DNA from: Candidatus Aminicenantota bacterium
GTDB lineage: Bacteria > Acidobacteriota > Aminicenantia > JAMOAD01
Assembly: GCA_027070475.1 (NCBI GenBank)
Contig: JALXDT010000142.1
Location: 1 to 6,191, forward strand
Direction: 5' to 3'
Length of the DNA: 6,191 nt
Shown: one piece after another, positions 1-6,191 of the stretch
How positions within the stretch are numbered: the first letter of the stretch is position 1
How the letters are laid out: every line of letters begins with the position of its first letter
Translations under genes and position numbers: made by a program
Notes under the pieces: generated by a model
Seen by the model: only the letters and a program-made list of their open reading frames with translations
Database searches by the model: none
What the model was told of the DNA's origin: nothing

Positions 1-3000
1 ATAGGTTTAAAGAGGAAGCTGGTAAATTCTCTCTCTTACTTAAGTTTTCTTCTGAGATCAAAGTTCAGGATTTTCCGGCATTTTTTAAGATTTCCCCCTA
101 TATAAAATACAATGTGAATATTATAGGGGATAGTGCAATAGTTAAAGCAAATTTTCAACCGCAGCAGAAATTTACCATAAAGATTATGAAAGGTCTTGTC
201 TCAAAGGATGGAGCTATTTTAAACAAAGACTATGACTTTATGGTAAAAGTTCCGAATTTTTCTCCCTCTTTAAAATTTCTTTTTAAGGGAAGATATATAA
301 AGAGGGGAGAAAATCCTGAGGTTAAAATAAAAAGTATGAATATTAAAAAGATTAAGATAATTATCAGAAAAATAGCTCCAAAAAATATCTCTTTCTGGTA
401 TGGAAAATACTATAAAAGAAGATGGATAGAGGATAGAAGGGCTGATGATTATGTTTCCCACAAGATTTATGAAAAAAAGCTTGAGCTTTCTCAAACAAAA
501 AACAATAAGGAAATAATAACAACAATAGGTTTATCTGATTTTGTAAAATTGGATGAAAAGGGAGTTTTTGAGATCTATGTATTTTCCATAGACAATACCT
601 ATGAAGAGGATCAGCTTTGGCTTAATCTAACAAACATAGGGCTGGTTTACAAAAAGTCAAAGGATAGGGTTAAGGTATGGGCATTGGCTCTTAATGACCT
701 TGAACCTGTAGGAGGAGTGAATGTAAAACTTCTTTCAAAGGATGGAAGGGTTTTATCATCCGGTTTGACAGGAAACTCAGGAAGTATAGAGTTTACAGGG
801 CTGACAAAAAACACTCAACCTTTTATTATAACAGGAGAAAAAGAGGGAGATTTTACATATATAGATACTGATTATGCAATGTTGAATATTTCTGATTTTG
901 ATACCGGCGGAGTATCTTCTGAATTTGTCGGAAAATACAGAGCTTTTATTTATTCTGAAAGAGACCTTTACAGACCCGGAGAGGATGCAAACATAGCTGT
1001 GATAGTAAGGGACAAAAATTATCATCCTCCTGTCTCTCTTCCTGTTATATTAAAAATCTTGACACCTGAGGGAAAGATTAAAAAGAAAATCAAGATGACT
1101 CTTGATTCCAATGGAATGGCTGAGACAAAACTCAATTTTAATTATTATGATAAAACAGGTCTTTATTCTGCAAACCTTTTTATAGGGGATAATCTTATCG
1201 GAAGCTATAAGATAAAGGTTGAGGAATTTATTCCCCAGAGGATAAGGGTTAATGCTGAGCTGGATAAGAGTGAGTATATGTCAAATGAAAATCCTACCTT
1301 AAAAATAAGCTCTGAGTATCTTTTCGGAACACCTCTTTCCGAAGGAAAATTCAAGGTTTTTGCTTTTCTTACATCTCAGCCAACAACTTTCAAAGATTTT
1401 CCGGGTTATGTTTTCGGGAAAGAGATAAAAGAGGAAAAAAACATAAAAATATTTGATACAGAGGATAATCTGAATGAAAATGGTAAAGCTGAAATTAAGA
1501 TTGTTGTTCCCAGAGGGGAATATTCGGGAAAAATGGGTTTGACAGTTCAAACAGAGGTATTTGAAGGTGAAAGTGGAAAATCCGTAAAAAAAGTTTCAAA
1601 AGCTATCTTTTCTCCGTTTAAAACTTATATTGGCCTTAAATCCCCTGCCGGATATCTTGTTAGCGGTGAAAAGGTAAAGATTGATGGAATTATGGTTAAT
1701 CAAAGCGGTAAACTTTTGAGTTCAAACAGAATTTTAAACTATGAAATATACAAGAGAAATTATAGCTGGGTTTACTATTATGATAAAAATAGCTATGACT
1801 ATGTTTACAAGAGGGTTTATTATGAAGATATTGTTAATACAGGGAAAATCAATACAAAATCCGGTAAATTTTCAATAACATTTATTCCAGATTGGGGAAC
1901 ATATAGAATAAGGGTTTATGATAAAAATGCTGAGGCTGTAACAGATCTTATAGCTTCAACATACTGGTGGTTCGGAGAAGCTGAAGAGGTAAGAAACAGA
2001 CCCGCTGAAAGAATTACTGTTCATTTAAATAAAGATAAGGTAAAGGTGGGAGATAAAATCAAAGTGGGTTTTGTTTCTCCTTACAATGGAAAACTACTTC
2101 TTGCTGTAGAAGGGGATGAACTTTACTATTACAAATGGTATGATGTTAAGAGAGGAGAGCAAAGTTTTTCAATTAAAATAAAAAAAGATATGTACTATCC
2201 AACCCTATATATTTCGGCTCTTGTGATAAAGAAAAGCGATGAGCGAGATCCATTCCCCTCAAGGGCATTCGGAATAGCACCAGTTTCAGTGATACCTGAC
2301 AGGAATCAATTTGAGATTAAGGTCAATGCTCCTGAAACAATTAAACCCAACTCTGATCTTAAAATAAGGATAAAATCAAAGAGCAAAAAGGAATCTGAGA
2401 TAACTGTTGCTGTTGTTGATGAGGGAATTTTAAATATAACAGGTTTTTCCTGCCCTGATCCACTCTCATACTTTTTCAAGAAGAGAAGAGCTGAGGTTTA
2501 TACCTTTGACATATTTGGTATGCTTTTGCCTGATCTTCCCAGACTGAGAAACAATAAAAACGGAGCAGGTTATGGTGAAGAGGAGAAGAGGCTTCTGAAT
2601 CCTCCTGTTATAAAGAGGGTAAAACCTGTCTCTCTCTGGTCAGGAATATTGAAGCTCTCACCTAAAGGGGAAACAGAGGTCAAATTCTCAATCCCGGATT
2701 ATCAGGGAAGTGTTAAACTTATGATTACAGGAGCTTCAAACGATAAATTCACCTCTTTTGAAAAGAGGGTTATTGTTAAGGATATTATTAGTGTGGAAGC
2801 AACCTTACCGCGATTCTTGATAAACAGAGATAGTGTGATAGTCCCTGTTCAGATTTTTAACAATAGTGATAAAGGAAGCTTTTTCAAAATAATTCCTGAA
2901 ATGAAAAATCTGAATGTGGCCGAACATATTCCTGAAAAGCTATTCGTCAAACCCAATAGTTCTGAAAAGCTAAATATAAAGCTTTCTGTCTCAGGAAAGG

Positions 3001-4616
3001 ATTTTGCAGTATTCAAATTAAGAGTTGAAGGTAATGGAGCTCAGACTGTTAAAACAGTGGAAATACCGATCAAAGAGCTTATGCCTCTTGTTGAAGAGAG
3101 GGATATCTATAAGATAGATACTGGGAAGGAGCAAATTCCTATTAATCAGGAAGCATGGGAGAGCATAGATAAGATTATAGTGGGAGTTTCAAACTTTGAA
3201 TATTTAAAGGCTCTCTCCTATATTAAAAAACTGATAAAGTATCCTTACGGATGTCTTGAACAGACCACATCAACAGTATTTCCTCTTCTTTATGTCAAAG
3301 ATATTCTGAGGATTGTTTCTCCCGATGTATTAAAGGATAAGAATATTTTAAAGTTTATAAATGCGGGAATCGAGAAAATAATTTCCTTGCAAACTGTTTC
3401 CGGTGGATTTGCCTTCTGGCCCGGCGGAACCTATGAGGCAAAATGGGATACAAACTATGCTCTTCACTTTCTGATAGAGGCAAAAGAGAATGGATTTAAT
3501 GTTCCGGATTTTGTAATAGATAATGCGGCAAACTATATTAAGGACGGAATTCCCTACAAGCCTGATTATTATGCTGGAAAATATTATTACTACCCCTTTA
3601 ACAGAGGCGCATACTCTATCTATCTTCTGACAAAATTAAATAAATTTAATGAAGCTGAACTTAATTCATACTATGATAAATTTTTTAATTATATGAACAG
3701 TGATGCGCAGGCTTTTATGGCCGGTGCTTATCTTAATGTGGGAAACTATGAAAAGGCAAAATCAATACTTGAGAACATCAAAATTGATCCCACTGATAAA
3801 GCCAATGCATACTATTCAACCATTTTGAGAAAGTACGGAGTACTTCTCTATTTTCTCGCTGAGATTGATTCTCCAAGAAGGTTTTCCGTAATGGCAAAAG
3901 TATCTGAACTTCTCTCAAATGAACCTTACTATCTAACAACTCAGGAAATTGCATGGTCTGTTATGGGAATCGGAAAGGTTCTTAAAAAGATGAACTTAGC
4001 TGACACTAATGCGGTTGTTCTTGTAAACGGCAAAAAAGTTAAAAAGTTTGAAAAGAACGGAGGCTCTTTCATCCTTGAAAATTACAGAGGGCAGACAATG
4101 GAAATCAGTAATAATGGTAGCTCTCCCGTATATGCTGTTGTTAAAGTTATTGGCAGAAAAGCTTCTTATGCCTTTACCCCGGTTGATAGCGGGATATCAA
4201 TTAAAAGAGAGTATTTTAACATTAACGGTGTTCCTATCGGATATGATAACAGTTCCTATGTGGCAAACCTTGCAGACGGGTTAATAGTAAAACTTACAAT
4301 AAGCTCAAACATAGGAAAGGTTTATAATCTTGCGATAACCGATAGAATACCGGCAGGTTTTGAGATTGAGAACACAAGGCTTGACACATCTTCAAATCTG
4401 TTTTTGAAGAAAGCTGATTTTGTTCCCGATTATGTTGATATAAGGGATGATAGGATAAATATATTCGGAAGTCTGACAAAACAGAGTGCAGTATACTATT
4501 ATATGATCAGAGCTGTAAACAGAGGAAAATACAATCTTCCGCCTGTGAAAGCCGAACTTATGTACAGACCTAAAATCAGAAGTATTAGGGATAAAGGATA
4601 TTTTGTAGTAAACTGA
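1..4616 (+). CDS. Bacterial alpha-2-macroglobulin with intact thioester (5' end outside window)
   Basis: This is a protease-trapping macroglobulin. In this family a protease cuts the bait region, the molecule collapses, and an internal Cys-Gln thioester bonds covalently to the attacker; bacterial members usually sit in the periplasm, often as inner-membrane lipoproteins. Codons are open from position 3, giving 1537 visible codons (numbered from there). Domains in order: N-terminal macroglobulin-like repeats; an MG domain with the hallmark SERDLYRPGE near residues 317-328; a Tyr-rich stretch at about 580-608; the bait-region domain at about 673-841, including AVVDEGIL; the presumed bait at 850-874; the A2M domain from SLWSG (877) to about 950; the thioester domain at about 1060-1320 with YPYGCLEQTTS (Cys1084); and a C-terminal MG10-like domain with DRIPAGFEIEN, DIRDDR and the family's terminal PP..AE.MYRP pattern. 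As I recall, E. coli YfhM has about 1650 residues and a similar length after its thioester, so perhaps 100 or more N-terminal residues, including any signal peptide or lipobox, are missing. The GTG at 114 is internal, not a start. Family call is firm; true length is unknown. Confidence 0.95.
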   Translation, partial: RFKEEAGKFSLLLKFSSEIKVQDFPAFFKISPYIKYNVNIIGDSAIVKANFQPQQKFTIKIMKGLVSKDGAILNKDYDFMVKVPNFSPSLKFLFKGRYIKRGENPEVKIKSMNIKKIKIIIRKIAPKNISFWYGKYYKRRWIEDRRADDYVSHKIYEKKLELSQTKNNKEIITTIGLSDFVKLDEKGVFEIYVFSIDNTYEEDQLWLNLTNIGLVYKKSKDRVKVWALALNDLEPVGGVNVKLLSKDGRVLSSGLTGNSGSIEFTGLTKNTQPFIITGEKEGDFTYIDTDYAMLNISDFDTGGVSSEFVGKYRAFIYSERDLYRPGEDANIAVIVRDKNYHPPVSLPVILKILTPEGKIKKKIKMTLDSNGMAETKLNFNYYDKTGLYSANLFIGDNLIGSYKIKVEEFIPQRIRVNAELDKSEYMSNENPTLKISSEYLFGTPLSEGKFKVFAFLTSQPTTFKDFPGYVFGKEIKEEKNIKIFDTEDNLNENGKAEIKIVVPRGEYSGKMGLTVQTEVFEGESGKSVKKVSKAIFSPFKTYIGLKSPAGYLVSGEKVKIDGIMVNQSGKLLSSNRILNYEIYKRNYSWVYYYDKNSYDYVYKRVYYEDIVNTGKINTKSGKFSITFIPDWGTYRIRVYDKNAEAVTDLIASTYWWFGEAEEVRNRPAERITVHLNKDKVKVGDKIKVGFVSPYNGKLLLAVEGDELYYYKWYDVKRGEQSFSIKIKKDMYYPTLYISALVIKKSDERDPFPSRAFGIAPVSVIPDRNQFEIKVNAPETIKPNSDLKIRIKSKSKKESEITVAVVDEGILNITGFSCPDPLSYFFKKRRAEVYTFDIFGMLLPDLPRLRNNKNGAGYGEEEKRLLNPPVIKRVKPVSLWSGILKLSPKGETEVKFSIPDYQGSVKLMITGASNDKFTSFEKRVIVKDIISVEATLPRFLINRDSVIVPVQIFNNSDKGSFFKIIPEMKNLNVAEHIPEKLFVKPNSSEKLNIKLSVSGKDFAVFKLRVEGNGAQTVKTVEIPIKELMPLVEERDIYKIDTGKEQIPINQEAWESIDKIIVGVSNFEYLKALSYIKKLIKYPYGCLEQTTSTVFPLLYVKDILRIVSPDVLKDKNILKFINAGIEKIISLQTVSGGFAFWPGGTYEAKWDTNYALHFLIEAKENGFNVPDFVIDNAANYIKDGIPYKPDYYAGKYYYYPFNRGAYSIYLLTKLNKFNEAELNSYYDKFFNYMNSDAQAFMAGAYLNVGNYEKAKSILENIKIDPTDKANAYYSTILRKYGVLLYFLAEIDSPRRFSVMAKVSELLSNEPYYLTTQEIAWSVMGIGKVLKKMNLADTNAVVLVNGKKVKKFEKNGGSFILENYRGQTMEISNNGSSPVYAVVKVIGRKASYAFTPVDSGISIKREYFNINGVPIGYDNSSYVANLADGLIVKLTISSNIGKVYNLAITDRIPAGFEIENTRLDTSSNLFLKKADFVPDYVDIRDDRINIFGSLTKQSAVYYYMIRAVNRGKYNLPPVKAELMYRPKIRSIRDKGYFVVN
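2550..2624 (+). other. Presumed bait region of the macroglobulin
   Basis: This stretch lies between the end of the bait-domain fold (FDIFGMLLPD) and the conserved KPVSLWSG that opens the A2M domain, which is where bacterial macroglobulins carry the protease-sensitive bait loop. It is about 25 residues, begins with a polar Asn/Lys/Gly segment, and continues through an acidic EEEK cluster into LLNPPVIKRV. It offers several Lys/Arg sites (KR, IKR) plus hydrophobic sites, so it could be cut by proteases of different specificities. Placement is by analogy with the family; no cleavage can be read from DNA. Confidence 0.55.
3252..3263 (+). other. Thioester motif CLEQ codons
   Basis: The codons TGT CTT GAA CAG give Cys-Leu-Glu-Gln, preceded by YPYG and followed by TTS, matching the thioester signature of active bacterial alpha-2-macroglobulins. 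The Cys and Gln side chains are expected to form the reactive beta-cysteinyl-gamma-glutamyl thioester. The motif separates this protein from the thioester-less class typified by E. coli YfaS. The downstream GGFAFWPGG and ALHFLIEA segments are usual for the surrounding alpha/alpha-toroid domain. Confidence 0.93.
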
Positions 4617-6032
4617 TTACTTTAGGAAAAAACTTAATACTTTTGAATTGAAGATATAAATTTTGGTTTTCTTATTCTTCCAGCACTTTTTTTGCAAGTC
4701 AGCCTTAAGACAGCAATTTTCCAAAAACTCCTTTCTATCCCATCGGAAAAGAGCAGGAATTTCAGGCAGTAAAACTCCCCTCTTTTCCCCTTTTATAATT
4801 AAAAGTCCGTCCTCTCCCAATTTAAGATTCCTACTATTGTAAAGTTTCCTTAAATTGAATATCAAAGATACATTAATTTCAAGATTCTTTATTTCATCAG
4901 ATTTTAGAGGTTCAAATCTTGGGTCTTCGAAGGCACTTAAAACAGAAATTCTCTTTAGTGTTTTGTATAAAGGTGTGTTAGAAATAATATTACCCATACA
5001 TCCTCTTAACTTTCCATTCTTTTTTAAAGTTATAAAAACCCCGAATCTTCTATTAAAGATAGAATTTTCGGAAGATATTAGGACTTTATCTTTTTTCTTT
5101 AAAATAGTGTTTTTTACTATCTTGAATATCTCCTCTTTCTCATCTTTATGAATTATTAATTTTTTCTTTTTATAGTAAAGTCCTGAAAAATAGCCCACAA
5201 CCCTTTCTGTATTCCCATCAAAATCAGAAGAGTATCCTCTCGAAACAGGAAAAAATTCAAGTTTCATCTTTTTTGCCATATACATTCCAACATAAAGAGC
5301 CCTCCAACCACAGGCTTCCACTTTGTCAAATTGTTTTAATCTTAAAAATGTATCAGGTTTTTTATTCTCTAATACCTTTATTGTATTTTCATCTATTTCC
5401 TTTGCCACATTTAACTTATGATAATGGGAAAGATCAGTTGAAATTAAAAGCAAAGCTTTTTTCCTTTTTAAGAGTTTTATCAAATATTTTGCTAAAAGCT
5501 TTAATTCATTCTTTTTTGTATCCCCTATGATAATCGGTAAGATTTTTACATCTTTAAAAGTTTCCTGAATATATGGCAATTGAATATTTATCGAATGCTC
5601 TTCATAAAAGAGCTCTTTGTTCAGAAAAACCGTAAAAATACTCTTTTTTATTTTTAAAACTTCATCCGAATCGGTTTTTATTATACCCAATGGGGATTTA
5701 AGATATTCTCCGCTGTAAACTGCAAAACCACGAAAATATTGATAGTGGGGAGGTCCTAAAATTATAATGAGTTTATAATCTCCTTTTATCAGATTAAAAG
5801 TTTTTGCTGCAACCTTTCCTGAGTATTGGTAGGTCGCATGGGGAGAAATTATTATTTCAGGCTCTCCGACAAATTCCGAATAGTATTGAAAACCGTTGAA
5901 ATTTGCTCTGAAAATTTTGATAAATTCATCTTTATTCTCAGGGTGGTATTTAAAAAAAGGATGTAGTGGAAAGGTTGAAAACAGTAAAAATGCAATTAAA
6001 GAAATTATTTTAAGATTCTTTCCTCTAATCAT
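4617..6032 (-). CDS. amrB: MEMO1-AMMECR1 fusion (AmmeMemoRadiSam B+A) with N-terminal hydrophobic segment
   Basis: This is a 471-residue protein fusing two domains that are separate genes in many genomes. Residues 9-21 are a hydrophobic stretch (IISLIAFLLFSTF) after a basic start (MIRGKNLK), as in a signal peptide or membrane anchor; there is no clear AxA cleavage site or lipobox. Residues about 58-287 are a MEMO1 domain with SPHATYQYSG (His65), LGPPHY (His96), EEHSINIQLPY (His146), STDLSHY (Asp200, His203), ACG (Cys241) and a closing VVGYFSG. These match the conserved pocket of MEMO1, which is related to extradiol dioxygenases and reported to bind metal. Residues about 295-471 are an AMMECR1 domain with GVFITLKKNGKLRGCMG (Cys345), SAFEDPRFEPL, GVLLPEIP and a C-terminal W/Y tail. 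The biochemical role is not established; in many genomes the two proteins accompany a radical SAM enzyme, absent here. ATG at 6032-6030 is preferred over the adjacent TTG (6035-6033). The start overlaps the upstream gene by 8 bp, suggesting co-translation. The symbol amrB covers the MEMO half; the C-terminal half corresponds to amrA. Confidence 0.93.
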   Translation of the reverse strand: MIRGKNLKIISLIAFLLFSTFPLHPFFKYHPENKDEFIKIFRANFNGFQYYSEFVGEPEIIISPHATYQYSGKVAAKTFNLIKGDYKLIIILGPPHYQYFRGFAVYSGEYLKSPLGIIKTDSDEVLKIKKSIFTVFLNKELFYEEHSINIQLPYIQETFKDVKILPIIIGDTKKNELKLLAKYLIKLLKRKKALLLISTDLSHYHKLNVAKEIDENTIKVLENKKPDTFLRLKQFDKVEACGWRALYVGMYMAKKMKLEFFPVSRGYSSDFDGNTERVVGYFSGLYYKKKKLIIHKDEKEEIFKIVKNTILKKKDKVLISSENSIFNRRFGVFITLKKNGKLRGCMGNIISNTPLYKTLKRISVLSAFEDPRFEPLKSDEIKNLEINVSLIFNLRKLYNSRNLKLGEDGLLIIKGEKRGVLLPEIPALFRWDRKEFLENCCLKADLQKKCWKNKKTKIYIFNSKVLSFFLK

Positions 6033-6191
6033 CAAGCTCTTCTATGAAGTGTCTTAAACTGGCAAGATTGATTTTAATTCTTTTTAAGTAATTCTGTTTT
6101 TCTTCATCCTTACAATTTAAAAAACCTTCTATTGCATCATCAAGCTCTTCTATATAGGATATTCCCTCATCTTTCAGCTCAGAAACATATT
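6025..6191 (-). CDS. C-terminal part of a small acidic protein, family unknown (5' end outside window)
   Basis: An open frame enters from the right edge (first full codon 6189-6187), runs 54 codons and ends at TAG, 6027-6025. I do not recognise the family. The visible sequence is charged and looks fully helical, without prolines: it starts YVSELKDEGISYIEELDD, passes a basic YLKRIKINL segment and ends FIEELDD. It has one Cys and no transmembrane stretch. The element IEELDD occurs twice, 36 residues apart, encoded by an exact 18-bp repeat. The stop overlaps the start of the MEMO-AMMECR1 gene in the arrangement ATGATTAG, typical of translationally coupled operon partners, which is the main reason to regard it as a real gene. 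Because only the tail is visible, it could be the end of a much larger protein. Confidence 0.7.
   Translation of the reverse strand, partial: YVSELKDEGISYIEELDDAIEGFLNCKDEEKQNYLKRIKINLASLRHFIEELDD
6028..6045. repeat. Exact 18-bp direct repeat, copy 1 (covers the fusion gene start)
   Basis: ATCATCAAGCTCTTCTAT on the + strand is identical to 6136-6153. On the - strand it encodes IEELDD at the very end of the small acidic protein, and it also contains the weak ribosome site and start codon of the next gene. Confidence 0.85.
6037..6043 (-). promoter_or_regulatory. Weak Shine-Dalgarno-like site for the MEMO-AMMECR1 gene
   Basis: AGAAGAG lies four bases before the ATG at 6032-6030, inside the end of the upstream gene. 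The purine run is only partly complementary to the usual anti-Shine-Dalgarno sequence and the spacing is short, so initiation probably leans on ribosomes finishing the upstream gene. The site argues against the neighbouring TTG, which would be only one base from the purine run. Confidence 0.35.
6136..6153. repeat. Exact 18-bp direct repeat, copy 2 (inside the small acidic gene)
   Basis: This is the second copy of the 18-bp word, 108 bp from the first, so the two are in the same reading frame (36 codons apart) and both encode IEELDD. Identity stops immediately on both sides. Confidence 0.85.

Noticed and set aside
114..116. GTG as the start codon of the macroglobulin gene
   Set aside because: The same frame is open back to position 3, and the upstream residues (FSSEIKVQDFPAFF and on) continue the expected N-terminal macroglobulin pattern. 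No signal peptide follows the GTG.
270..1550. Three minus-strand open frames within the macroglobulin gene (about 270-494, 777-1025, 1299-1550)
   Set aside because: All are antisense to coherent macroglobulin coding sequence, lack domain resemblance, and are unrelated to each other.
4048..4284. Out-of-frame plus-strand open frame inside the macroglobulin gene
   Set aside because: It overlaps the conserved C-terminal macroglobulin domain in another frame and has no family resemblance.
4607..4621. Hairpin AGTAA / TTACT over the two stop codons as a bidirectional terminator
   Set aside because: The stem is only 5 bp with a single G-C pair, and no T-tract follows on either strand.
4855..5151. 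Plus-strand open frame antisense to the AMMECR1 half
   Set aside because: It is Phe/Leu/Ile-rich, as expected of the reverse complement of Lys/Glu-rich coding DNA, and it resembles no family. The opposite strand encodes clear AMMECR1 motifs.
5273..5530. Plus-strand open frame antisense to the MEMO domain
   Set aside because: It shadows strongly conserved MEMO coding sequence and has no recognisable domain or ribosome site.
6033..6035. TTG as the start of the MEMO-AMMECR1 gene
   Set aside because: The next codon is ATG, and the purine-rich site would be only one base from the TTG. ATG is the better start; the difference is one residue.

Overview
The window looks like a piece of chromosome from an AT-rich bacterium (GC roughly one third by eye). 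Arginine is coded almost entirely by AGA/AGG, ATA is common for isoleucine, and the proteins are rich in Lys, Ile and Tyr. A large bacterial alpha-2-macroglobulin points to a Gram-negative-type (diderm) envelope, where most bacterial members of that family occur. The codon and amino-acid bias would also fit a thermophile, but I cannot name a phylum.

Layout: positions 1-4616 (+) hold most of one very large gene, a bacterial alpha-2-macroglobulin with an intact thioester motif (CLEQ). Its 5' end lies outside the window, because the frame is open through the first base. Positions 4617-6032 (-) hold a complete gene for a MEMO1-AMMECR1 fusion (AmmeMemoRadiSam proteins B and A in one chain) with a hydrophobic N-terminal export or anchor segment. 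Positions 6025-6191 (-) hold the last 54 codons of a small acidic protein of unknown family. It lies upstream of the fusion gene, overlaps it by 8 bp, and is probably translationally coupled to it.

The two long genes converge and their stop codons touch: TGA at 4614-4616 on + and TAA at 4619-4617 on -. There is no intergenic DNA in the window, and no RNA gene, mobile element, CRISPR array, promoter or credible terminator is visible. An exact 18-bp direct repeat lies in the small acidic gene, and its second copy covers the start codon of the MEMO-AMMECR1 gene.

Functionally, the macroglobulin is expected to be an envelope protease trap. The MEMO-AMMECR1 protein belongs to a widespread but biochemically unresolved system that usually includes a radical SAM enzyme, which is not in this window. 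The convergent arrangement gives no evidence that the two work together. The most unusual point is that the MEMO-AMMECR1 fusion appears to be exported or membrane-anchored.
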